Positions 56,870 through 64,000 of a stretch of 64,000 nucleotides of DNA are shown here, one piece after another. Positions within the stretch are counted from its first letter, which is position 1. Each line of letters begins with the position of its first letter. The stretch is taken from NCBI RefSeq assembly GCF_000222705.1, contig NZ_AFUB01000053.1, forward strand, positions 1-64,000. The letters run 5' to 3'. The stretch comes from Streptococcus mitis bv. 2 str. SK95. GTDB taxonomy: Bacteria > Bacillota > Bacilli > Lactobacillales > Streptococcaceae. A model generated the notes under the pieces. That model was not told where the DNA came from. It made no database searches and saw only the letters and a program-made list of their open reading frames with translations. Position numbers and translations under genes: made by a program.

Positions 56870-57269
56870 AGGATTTCCTCTCTCAAAGAATGTACTGATA
56901 TCAGTATAACACAGAAGAGAAGTCTTAGGGTATTAGAAGATTGGTCTTTTTTGATTAATGGGTTGCTATCTTTAGTTTCATTTTAAACCATTATAATTAA
57001 AAGTTTCAAAATGAAACCAGTCACATAAGTAAGAATATCATTCATACCGAACTTTTCGGCTCTTAAATACTGAAACGGGTTAATCATTACTGAGTAGAAA
57101 AGAATGTCAAAAAAGGGAAGAACTGACCCAAAGGTTAGAATTATCTGTCTAACTTTTTAGGGGCAGTACATCCAAGACTTTTTACTTATCCTTAGATAGA
57201 AAAGGGTTTTATCTTTAATTAATTATCATAAAATTGAGTTTTAAGCTTGCGGTTGGCTAAAATTGTTGA
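56870..57269. other. Long intergenic region upstream of the type VII locus
   Basis: About 435 bp without a convincing gene. It contains a GTTTCATTTT / AAAATGAAAC inverted repeat (56975-56984 and 57008-57017), a GTTTCA-AAA-TGAAAC palindrome (57003-57017), a CCGAA-CTT-TTCGG hairpin (57047-57059), an IS-end relic (57120-57170) and the esxA promoter. Confidence 0.6.
57120..57170. mobile_element. Relic of IS3-family terminal inverted repeats
   Basis: A left arm AACTGACCCAAAGGTTAGA and a right arm TCTAACTTTTTAGGGGCAGT are separated by 8 bp. Both resemble the ends of IS150/IS861-group elements (typically ACTGACCCC then AAAAAGTTAGACA). No transposase lies between, so this appears to be a collapsed or minimal relic. 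Confidence 0.45.
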
Positions 57270-57275
57270 TATAAT
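57247..57275 (+). promoter_or_regulatory. Promoter of esxA
   Basis: TTGCGG, 17-bp spacer, TATAAT, with an extended -10 TG. It lies 31 bp upstream of the esxA start. Confidence 0.75.
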
Positions 57276-57306
57276 GAAGGTATAAATTAATTTAAAGGAG
57301 ATTCAC

Positions 57307-57594
57307 ATGGCTTTAATTCAATTAACACCAGAAGATCTACGTACATCTGCTCAAAAATACACTAGTGGTGCCGAAGAAGTAAGACAAGTTCTTCGTACAT
57401 TAAGCAACGAACAAGAAACTATCAGAAGTAACTGGAAAGGTTCAGCTTTTGATAGCTTTGATCAACAGTTTACAGCATTGTCTCCAAAAATTGATGAGTT
57501 TGCGACCTTGCTTGATGAAATCAATGCACAGTTGCTTAAAGTTGCGGACATCGTTGAACAAACTGACCAAGATATTGCAGCACAAATTCATTAA
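57307..57594 (+). CDS. esxA: WXG100 secreted protein EsxA
   Basis: Small helical-hairpin substrate of the type VIIb secretion system, 95 aa, with the turn motif W-K-G at residues 43-45 (SNWKGSAFDSF). Helices flank it on both sides. It opens the secretion locus with a strong ribosome binding site (AAAGGAG) and is followed by an intrinsic terminator, which should give it more transcript than the membrane genes behind it. Confidence 0.95.
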   Translation: MALIQLTPEDLRTSAQKYTSGAEEVRQVLRTLSNEQETIRSNWKGSAFDSFDQQFTALSPKIDEFATLLDEINAQLLKVADIVEQTDQDIAAQIH

Positions 57595-57611
57595 TTTGTT
57601 ATAAGTGGCTT

Positions 57612-57639
57612 TAGGAGGGCGAGAGCCTTCCTATTTTTT
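57612..57639 (+). terminator. Attenuating terminator between esxA and esaA
   Basis: TAGGAGGGC / GCCTTCCTA stem (one G-T pair) capped by a GAGA tetraloop, then six T. No promoter is evident after it, so esaA probably depends on read-through. Confidence 0.88.
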
Positions 57640-57663
57640 ATGACGGAGAAGATTTAAAGTAAT

Positions 57664-60600
57664 ATGAGGAAGAATAAAATTTTTAAATATATAGGAAGTA
57701 GTCTGTTGGCATTAGGATTGCTTGCACTAATGGTTTTTTTGAATCTATCTGTTCAAAAAAATACAACTATTCATAATGAGAATAGTGCAAAAGCAAATCA
57801 ACAGACCAAATTAAATGTGGCTATTGTAAATGAAGATAAGCCTGTCTATGTTGATACAAAAGAGTATAATCTGGGTGCTAGTTATGTAAAAAATATCGAG
57901 CGTGACAATTCACAAAATTGGTCTGTTGTGCCTCGTGGAGTAGCTGATTCTGGATTAGAAAGTGGGAAATACCAACTCGTTTTAACAATTCCTAGTGATT
58001 TTTCTGAAAAAATACTCGATATTAACAGCATCAATGTTGATAAGACAACCATCAATTATAAGGTGAATGCGCAAGGAAATTTGCAAGTAGAAAATGATGC
58101 AAATAAACTAGCAAAAGACATTGTTGCTGATTTGAATGGTCAGTTAGTCGACATGTATATGGCTAGTATTTTGAACAACCTTTATACAGCACAAAAGAAT
58201 GTTCAAGCTAGCTCGCAGATACAAGCAACCAACATCGGAAACTATCGTACGAACTTATATGGGATAGCTATCAATTCTAAAAATCTTTTCCCAACTCTCT
58301 ATACGATGTCTAGTTCATCAGTTGACGCCAACAGTACTTTAAAGACAGGTTTGGAGAGCTACTCTCAGATTTTTGGTCATTTCGATGTTTCACAGATTGC
58401 CTATGGTGAAAAGTTTGGTACTCTGCTTAAGAATAGGGCCCTTGAGAAGGAAAATCATGCGGATGTTATCACTGGGCTCATCTCTAAGAGTCGAGAAGAC
58501 GTTCAGAAGCAAGTTGAAGCTTATCAGAAATTAATTGAAGCTCAAGGCAGTCTGACTGCGAATATAGATGGAACAGCAGCATCCTCTGATGGTACGTCAT
58601 CTGAAGTTGGACCTTCCTATAAAACAGTAGCAGAAAGCATCAGAAAAAAGATTGATAGTTTACAGACCAATCTAACAGATGAAAGAACCAAGTTTGAAAA
58701 TCATAAAAAGGATATTCATAACTTTATTGATGAGAAATTAGCCACTTACTATGGAACAAGTGAGAAGAGCAAAATCACTCTTGATCAATTTTTGGATAAA
58801 GCTGCAAATAAGGACCTAGAGAAGGCTGAAGAATCTCTCAAAAAGCAGTTGGCTTCTGCAATCTCAGAATTACCAAAAGAAGATTTTAGTGGAAAAGAAT
58901 TTAGTGGTTTTGGTATGTCACCGATCACAATTCCTTCTGTAGACTATACATATTTAAAAACAATCAAAGAGCCTAGTGACGAAATCAATTCGACTGATTT
59001 GAAAAATTTGGAAAATCAGGCAATCACGAGTACGAGTGCTGTTGGACGAACAGGAACAAAGGCTAAGGTATCATGGAAAGCTGAAACAGGAGTGACAGTT
59101 CACTCAGTCACTTATGATGGCACACCGGTTGCCTTAGGCCAAGAGATTGATTTGAAGACTGGTGGGACTTTCAAAGTAGCCTATAGCGTTGCAGCTCCAA
59201 CTCCAACTACAAGTTCAACTGGGACTCCAAGTCCAGCTCCAAAAGCAGAGCTAAAATCAATTGATATTTCCTTGAATGATGTCCAAGCAGCTAGTGCACC
59301 AGTAGATGTGTTAGCCGTTCAGAAAGCAGCAGTTTCTTACGGACAAAAGGTTCAGAAAATAGCTTCTGCCTACCAAAAGGTAGAAGCCCTCACACAAGCA
59401 TACAATACCGTCAAAGGGTTAAAAAATAGTAATGTGTCTATGGCATTATCAGATATTTGGTTTGAAGCGATTAGTTCAAATCTGAAGAAGTATGAAGATA
59501 GCTTAACCACACCTGCTAGCGATACAGATACAGATGGTACTAAAGGGAAAGTAGATAAAGCCTTATCAGAATTGACTACTCTCAAGCCTGTTCTAGAAAA
59601 AAATGTGCAAGATATTTTGACTACCAATCAAGAATTGGATACCAAAATAAAGGACCAATTTGAGAAGTACAAACAGTTAAAAGAGAAACTAGAGAATTTA
59701 GAAAAAGCACAAGACGGAGGAAATAAAGCCTTTGAAGCTACTGATAATCAATTATCTACCCTAAATTCTGATTATGTAGCTCTCTTATCTGAAACTAAGG
59801 GTGTGAAGGAGTCTTCTCAAAGCAATGTTAAGGCGGCTGAGTCTGTTAATGAGACTTTAGGTAATTTCAATCGTGAATTGTCAAACGCTCAAACAAGTAC
59901 TGAAAAGTTGTCTCAAGATGCTGACTCCTTGATGACGCAGTTTAATGAAGAATTGACTAATAATGGAAACTTTGTAGAATCCTTCGTGAAGGTTTTGAAT
60001 AATGCCTATGAAAATGGGGTACCAAACGAAGTATTGCTGAACTTCTTATCAAACCCTGTTGCTCAAAATTCTACTTCAGTAAAAGCGACTGTCAATGTTT
60101 ACCGTCCGTTTACATGGATTTTACTATTGGAGATTGTTAGTCTCTTTACAGCTTACCTGTTTGCAACTCAAAATATTATTCGAAAAGTTAAAGATAAGTT
60201 CAAACTAGATAAGCTACATGATACGGATATTATGACAGTTGGGCTACTCTCTATTTTAGCTGTAGTAGTTGGTCTAGTAGTTGGTATTGTATCGAGTGTT
60301 CAGCTTCATGTTGGTCGTGAATACCAACCGTCATGGGTCTTGCTGATTGTTTTAGCTGGTTTAGTACTGATTCAAGGACAGTATTTATTGCTCAAACATT
60401 TCCGAGTGATTGGAATGGGTCTTGCCTTCTTTATGATGATTAGCTTTGTCTACCTATCAAATGCAATTGGGACAACGGCTAGTCTAACAGGCTTCCCAGC
60501 ATTTATCAAACATCTCAATGCTTTATCAATATTAGAAGCTTTACTCTCAGGATATTTTGATGGGCAACCAGCAAACATTTTAGCATTTGTTGCAATGACG

Positions 60601-60687
60601 ATTGTCGTAGCTGGATTACTTGTTATGAATATTTTTATCAAAGAAAGAAGCTTTTGGCCTCAAGTATTTCAAACTGAGAAAGAATAG
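57664..60687 (+). CDS. esaA: Type VII secretion membrane protein EsaA
   Basis: Large membrane component, 1007 aa. It has one N-terminal helix (about 8-29), a very long extracellular part with coiled-coil stretches, and five or six C-terminal helices (about 815-995), the YueB/EsaA layout. A Pro/Ser/Thr-rich insert (about 508-530, TPTTSSTGTPSPAPK) follows a small beta-rich segment in the middle of the extracellular domain. The YueB homologue of Bacillus is a phage SPP1 receptor. Confidence 0.93.
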   Translation: MRKNKIFKYIGSSLLALGLLALMVFLNLSVQKNTTIHNENSAKANQQTKLNVAIVNEDKPVYVDTKEYNLGASYVKNIERDNSQNWSVVPRGVADSGLESGKYQLVLTIPSDFSEKILDINSINVDKTTINYKVNAQGNLQVENDANKLAKDIVADLNGQLVDMYMASILNNLYTAQKNVQASSQIQATNIGNYRTNLYGIAINSKNLFPTLYTMSSSSVDANSTLKTGLESYSQIFGHFDVSQIAYGEKFGTLLKNRALEKENHADVITGLISKSREDVQKQVEAYQKLIEAQGSLTANIDGTAASSDGTSSEVGPSYKTVAESIRKKIDSLQTNLTDERTKFENHKKDIHNFIDEKLATYYGTSEKSKITLDQFLDKAANKDLEKAEESLKKQLASAISELPKEDFSGKEFSGFGMSPITIPSVDYTYLKTIKEPSDEINSTDLKNLENQAITSTSAVGRTGTKAKVSWKAETGVTVHSVTYDGTPVALGQEIDLKTGGTFKVAYSVAAPTPTTSSTGTPSPAPKAELKSIDISLNDVQAASAPVDVLAVQKAAVSYGQKVQKIASAYQKVEALTQAYNTVKGLKNSNVSMALSDIWFEAISSNLKKYEDSLTTPASDTDTDGTKGKVDKALSELTTLKPVLEKNVQDILTTNQELDTKIKDQFEKYKQLKEKLENLEKAQDGGNKAFEATDNQLSTLNSDYVALLSETKGVKESSQSNVKAAESVNETLGNFNRELSNAQTSTEKLSQDADSLMTQFNEELTNNGNFVESFVKVLNNAYENGVPNEVLLNFLSNPVAQNSTSVKATVNVYRPFTWILLLEIVSLFTAYLFATQNIIRKVKDKFKLDKLHDTDIMTVGLLSILAVVVGLVVGIVSSVQLHVGREYQPSWVLLIVLAGLVLIQGQYLLLKHFRVIGMGLAFFMMISFVYLSNAIGTTASLTGFPAFIKHLNALSILEALLSGYFDGQPANILAFVAMTIVVAGLLVMNIFIKERSFWPQVFQTEKE

Positions 60688-60690
60688 GAA

Positions 60691-61155
60691 ATGAAAAAAA
60701 TAATTCTTTTACTTCTTACCTTAGTAGCATGTGCAGCAGTCTCAATGGCTGCTGCAGATGATTTGAAGGATAATAGTCTCCAGATTGATGACTCCCGACT
60801 TGAGAAGAAAGAGGGATTAAAATTTGGATTACAATCTGAACAAATCAAGGAGCTTTTTAACGAAGCGACTCAAAAGAAGTTGCAAGATATGCAGCAGTAT
60901 CAAGAGGAACAGTTGATCACAGAAAGGGGCCAACTGTTTTCTGCTATACAGGGGTCAGTGAAAAAATCTCCCGAAGAGCAGTTGTTTCAGCCAAATTCAA
61001 AAAAAATAGCTAAATTTCAAACAAATATAGGTCAGGTAGAAAAAAGTGGATTAAGTGACTTTCTTCCAGAGATATTCTATATAGCATTAATTTTCTTGCT
61101 TTTTGGAGCAACCGCTGTGATGAGTTATCGCGTGATGGTAGAGAGTACGGATTGA
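60691..61155 (+). CDS. essA: Type VII secretion protein EssA
   Basis: A 154-aa membrane protein with an N-terminal signal-like helix (IILLLLTLVACAAVSMAAA) and a C-terminal transmembrane helix (about 126-146). The middle is hydrophilic and helical. Size, topology and position after esaA match EssA. The signal region contains an LVACA stretch but lacks a convincing lipoprotein context. Confidence 0.85.
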   Translation: MKKIILLLLTLVACAAVSMAAADDLKDNSLQIDDSRLEKKEGLKFGLQSEQIKELFNEATQKKLQDMQQYQEEQLITERGQLFSAIQGSVKKSPEEQLFQPNSKKIAKFQTNIGQVEKSGLSDFLPEIFYIALIFLLFGATAVMSYRVMVESTD

Positions 61156-61236
61156 TTTTGATTTGGTGGCTGGTTTTTCCAGCTCGTTAGCGGTGAGGAT
61201 TTGAAAGTGAGAGATCAGACAGGAGAGAAGTGAGAA

Positions 61237-61476
61237 ATGGAGCAACATATCAATATTACCCTACGCCTGAAAGAAAGGGATGTGGATATTCGTATTCCAC
61301 GTCGGATTGAAGTGCGTCGATTAATCCGAGAAGTGGATACCATTTTTAATCCAGGTAAGAAGCGAAAAAAATATCAACTACGAGTTGTTAATAAGGGCTT
61401 GTTGCTTGATGAGGGTAAGTATCTGTCGGATTATCCAATGACGACAGGAGATTTAGTAGAGATAGAGGAGATATAG
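61237..61476 (+). CDS. esaB: Type VII secretion ubiquitin-like protein EsaB
   Basis: A 79-aa YukD/EsaB-type ubiquitin-fold protein: INITLRLKERDVDIRIPRRI, then KYQLRVVNKGLLLDEGKYLS and a C-terminal DLVEIEEI. Cytosolic regulator or cofactor of the secretion machine. Its stop codon directly abuts the GTG of essB. Confidence 0.92.
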   Translation: MEQHINITLRLKERDVDIRIPRRIEVRRLIREVDTIFNPGKKRKKYQLRVVNKGLLLDEGKYLSDYPMTTGDLVEIEEI

Positions 61477-62745
61477 GTGACTGAGGAAAAATTTGTATTT
61501 GGTGAACAGCCATTTATCTATGAAAAAAATGAAACAACTTGGCAATTGAGCCTTAAGCGCTCAGATGTAGCGAGTCAGGATTTGCGGGAGCTCCTGCTTT
61601 TGGATTTGCATCATCCGCTCTTTTTGGAACAGACCATGGAGGCAGATGAGGATAGTGTGACGTTTACGTATCAGCTAGAGCCTCATGGTCTTCGTTATGA
61701 AGAAGTGAAGAGCCGAACCATTTCAGAGCGGATTCGTTTGGCCCTAAATGTCTTTGGTTTAGAGGCAGCTTTGGCCTTGCCGGTGACCTTTCTTTTGCAT
61801 CCGATGAATCTTTTTATCACAAAGGATGTCCAGGCAAAGATTGCCTATCGCGGTGTACCAGGTCTCATGACTCCTCAAGCAGTCTCCTCAGAGGACTTTT
61901 TACGTCAGGCTAAGTGTTTTGCGGTGACCCTCTTTAGTGATTTGGATTTTATGGACCTCTACAATGGTTCCTTGGAACTGGAAACTCTCCCAGACTTTCT
62001 CACGGACTTGTGTCAGGCTGAGGACATCGCAACTGCAGTAGCCGTATTGGAGAAGTATTATGTGGAGAAGGCCGCAAAGGAACAGGCGGATCTGGTCTTG
62101 GTACCAAGCAGACGCCACCGGATCTTTAAATTAGCAACGATTTGGTTGACCGCGAGTGTCGTCTTGTTAGTCGTCCCTCTGATCTATCTGATTTTCATCC
62201 AAAATCCTTTTAAAGAGAAGTTATTGCAGGCAGATACGGCCTTTATCAAGGTGGATTACAGTGGTGTGATTACAGAGTTAGAAGGGATTTCCCCATCCAG
62301 TCTTCCTAATACGCAAAAGTATGAGTTGGCTTACTCTTATATTCAAGGTTTGGAATTTTCTTCAGACCAAAAGAAGGTCATCTTGAATAATGTTACCCTC
62401 AAGTCGGATGAACTGTACCTGACCTATTGGATTCAAGTTGGGCGTAATCGTTTTGAGGATGCCCTTGATACAGCGAAGCGGATCAATGACAGTGATTTGA
62501 TTCTCTATGCTTTGACCCAAGAAATTAAGCAGGTTCGTGAGGATGGCCAGTTGTCAGGGAAGGACCGCGAAAGCAAATTGACGGCTTTGGAAGGTGAGTA
62601 TAAGAAATACTGGGATAGTCGCAGCGCCCTCTTGACTAGTGAGTCTAGCTCAAGTGCGAACTCTGGTGCTTCCAGTCAAGCGGATAAGGCATCTGAGACC
62701 AAGCCATCGTCAGAGAAAAAGCCTAGCGCTTCCTCAAGCAATTAA
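61477..62745 (+). CDS. essB: Type VII secretion pseudokinase protein EssB
   Basis: A 422-aa protein with a cytoplasmic pseudokinase-fold domain (about 1-210), one transmembrane helix (about 219-243) and an extracellular helical domain. It ends in a Ser/Ala/Lys-rich tail (about 385-422). This matches EssB/YukC. GTG start immediately after esaB. It forms the membrane core with EssC. Confidence 0.93.
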   Translation: MTEEKFVFGEQPFIYEKNETTWQLSLKRSDVASQDLRELLLLDLHHPLFLEQTMEADEDSVTFTYQLEPHGLRYEEVKSRTISERIRLALNVFGLEAALALPVTFLLHPMNLFITKDVQAKIAYRGVPGLMTPQAVSSEDFLRQAKCFAVTLFSDLDFMDLYNGSLELETLPDFLTDLCQAEDIATAVAVLEKYYVEKAAKEQADLVLVPSRRHRIFKLATIWLTASVVLLVVPLIYLIFIQNPFKEKLLQADTAFIKVDYSGVITELEGISPSSLPNTQKYELAYSYIQGLEFSSDQKKVILNNVTLKSDELYLTYWIQVGRNRFEDALDTAKRINDSDLILYALTQEIKQVREDGQLSGKDRESKLTALEGEYKKYWDSRSALLTSESSSSANSGASSQADKASETKPSSEKKPSASSSN

Positions 62746-62766
62746 AGGAGACCAAGGAGAGCATAT

Positions 62767-64000
62767 ATGACAAAAGAGATCATTTTCTATAGCCTGGGTC
62801 TACGCTATGAAGTCGAGCTAGGAGCTGATAAGACCGTCTTGCTTGGTGCAACCGAAAAGGCGCAGGTCCATCTCCCTCAACAGACTGTTCCCATTCAACT
62901 TAAGATTGATGGGGAGGATATTTTTTATCAGTATGGGGAAGAAACGGGCCTTTTGAAGGACGGACTAACTCTGGGGGAAGTCGTTTTTTACCTTCGCGAG
63001 GGAGAGACACGAATTTATGATCTATTGGACTTATCCGAGTTTCAGATTGCTTCACAGAAAGATGCACTGATTAGACTAGATGAAACGATTGACCTCCTAC
63101 TCCAAAAGTTTCAAAATCAATGGAGGTTGACACGATTGAAGGGAGCCTTCTATCGAAACAATCGTTTGGAGTTAGAGGACCAGCAACTGCTTCACTTTGG
63201 AGATGAGCTGAGTATTGGGGGAGTGACGATTAAACTCTATCCAGATGAAGTTTGGATTCAAGGGCCTGCACGGGTCGGGAACCAATTGCCCCTAAGAGAG
63301 CCCTCTCGTTATGGCTTTTATGAGGATTATCCAGATTATCACCGTTCACCACGTATCATCTATCGTGGGAGTGAGGATAAAATCTTAATCAATCCTCCAG
63401 GACAGGAACCGAGTAAACCCAGTGATGAACTGTTAAAACTAATCATTCCTCCCCTTATGATGATTGGGGTCACTGTCCTGATTACCCTTGTCCAACCGCG
63501 GGGCATCTATATCCTCGCTACGGTCGGGATGTCAGCTGTCAGCTTGATTTTTTCAATCCGTGGTTTTATCAAAAACCGTAAGAAGTATAAGGCGGATAAG
63601 AAGGAGCGGGTTGACCTATATCATCTTTATCTGAGAGATAAGGCCATGGAATTGACCCGTCTAGAGCGGGAACAAAAAGAAGGGATGCATTACCATTTTC
63701 CGACGGTTCTAGAATTGACGGATTTGGTTGAGAGCTACAACCATCGGATTTACGAAAAGACTCCTTTGCATTTTGACTTTCTATACTATCGCTTGGGGTT
63801 AGGAAAACTTCCTACCAGCTATGAGTTGAGTTATGGCCAACAGGAGCGAAGCGGGAAGAAGGATGCGTTAGAAGAAGAAGGTTACGCTCTCTATAGCCGT
63901 CATAAAAAGATTCCAGATATGCCTATTCCAGCGAATCTCAGCCATGGACCAGTGGGGTATGTCGGACCTAGAAATCTCGTCTTAGAACAGCTCCAGCTGT
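62767..64000 (+). CDS. essC: Type VII secretion ATPase EssC (3' end beyond window)
   Basis: The N-terminal 411 residues are visible and the frame is open to the window end. It begins MTKEIIFYSLGLRYEVELGA, with two FHA-like domains in the first 190 residues. Two transmembrane helices follow (about 222-240 and 244-263), then a charged segment and the start of the linker to the FtsK/SpoIIIE ATPase domains, which lie outside. Strong ribosome binding site AAGGAG. Motor of the secretion system; the C-terminal variant type cannot be read here. Confidence 0.93.
   Translation, partial: MTKEIIFYSLGLRYEVELGADKTVLLGATEKAQVHLPQQTVPIQLKIDGEDIFYQYGEETGLLKDGLTLGEVVFYLREGETRIYDLLDLSEFQIASQKDALIRLDETIDLLLQKFQNQWRLTRLKGAFYRNNRLELEDQQLLHFGDELSIGGVTIKLYPDEVWIQGPARVGNQLPLREPSRYGFYEDYPDYHRSPRIIYRGSEDKILINPPGQEPSKPSDELLKLIIPPLMMIGVTVLITLVQPRGIYILATVGMSAVSLIFSIRGFIKNRKKYKADKKERVDLYHLYLRDKAMELTRLEREQKEGMHYHFPTVLELTDLVESYNHRIYEKTPLHFDFLYYRLGLGKLPTSYELSYGQQERSGKKDALEEEGYALYSRHKKIPDMPIPANLSHGPVGYVGPRNLVLEQLQL

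Noticed and set aside
57047-57080. ISL3-family end suggested by CGGCTCTT
   Set aside because: Only seven bases resemble the ISL3-type end, there is no matching opposite end, and no transposase is present.

Overview
The window is chromosomal DNA of a low-GC Gram-positive coccus, almost certainly a Streptococcus of the mitis group (oralis/mitis/infantis-like). Evidence is the gene content and order: rny, gmk-rpoZ-priA-fmt-rsmB-phpP-stkP, mvaS-mvaA, scrR-scrB/scrA-scrK, metE-metF, pnp-cysE-cysS-mrnC, msmK, rsh-dtd, psaR/tpxD/psaA-psaC-psaB, pepO, then a type VIIb secretion locus. The species cannot be fixed from sequence alone. No rRNA, tRNA, CRISPR array, intact insertion sequence or replication origin was seen.

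Layout. 1-1.3 kb: a KAP-type P-loop NTPase cut by the window edge. 1.4-11.5 kb: housekeeping genes for RNA decay, GMP kinase, RNA polymerase omega, replication restart, initiator tRNA formylation, rRNA methylation and the PP2C/Ser-Thr kinase pair. The kinase has three PASTA repeats and a Ser/Thr-rich tail. 11.5-15.3 kb: a split ThrE-type exporter and the first mevalonate enzymes. 15.4-21.1 kb: the sucrose regulon, with scrB-scrR divergent from scrA and scrK downstream; the divergent control region has four LacI/CcpA-like half-palindromes in two pairs. 21.3-34.8 kb: an accessory, defence-rich stretch. It holds a VTT membrane protein, a large membrane-anchored superfamily 2 helicase, a complete type I restriction-modification operon (hsdR-hsdM-hsdS) behind a tandemly duplicated -10 element, a very AT-rich two-gene module resembling Kiwa (KwaB-like then KwaA-like), a HigB toxin with an HTH-ImmA/IrrE antitoxin behind a 15+5+15 bp palindrome, and a DUF1722/pyrimidine-dimer glycosylase pair.

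35-44.8 kb: methionine and cysteine metabolism around pnp. metE has a perfect MET-box placed where a LysR-type activator would bind. The metF-pnp interval carries a tandemly duplicated, roughly 113-nt structured RNA whose two copies differ by compensatory changes in every helix. 44.8-56.9 kb: a PucR-type regulator, the sugar-ABC ATPase msmK with a cre site, the (p)ppGpp enzyme, the manganese transporter psaBCA with its peroxidase, regulator and operator, the M13 peptidase pepO and a metallo-beta-lactamase-fold hydrolase. 57.3-64 kb: the type VIIb secretion operon esxA-esaA-essA-esaB-essB-essC (essC runs off the end), with an intrinsic terminator between esxA and esaA and a relic of IS ends just upstream.

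Promoters here are often extended -10 elements (TGnTATAAT-like), as expected for streptococci, and many operons end in clean intrinsic terminators. Several start codons were moved downstream of the longest possible reading frame because the longer frame overlapped a promoter or lacked a ribosome binding site. All family assignments come from reading the translated sequence; no database search was possible.
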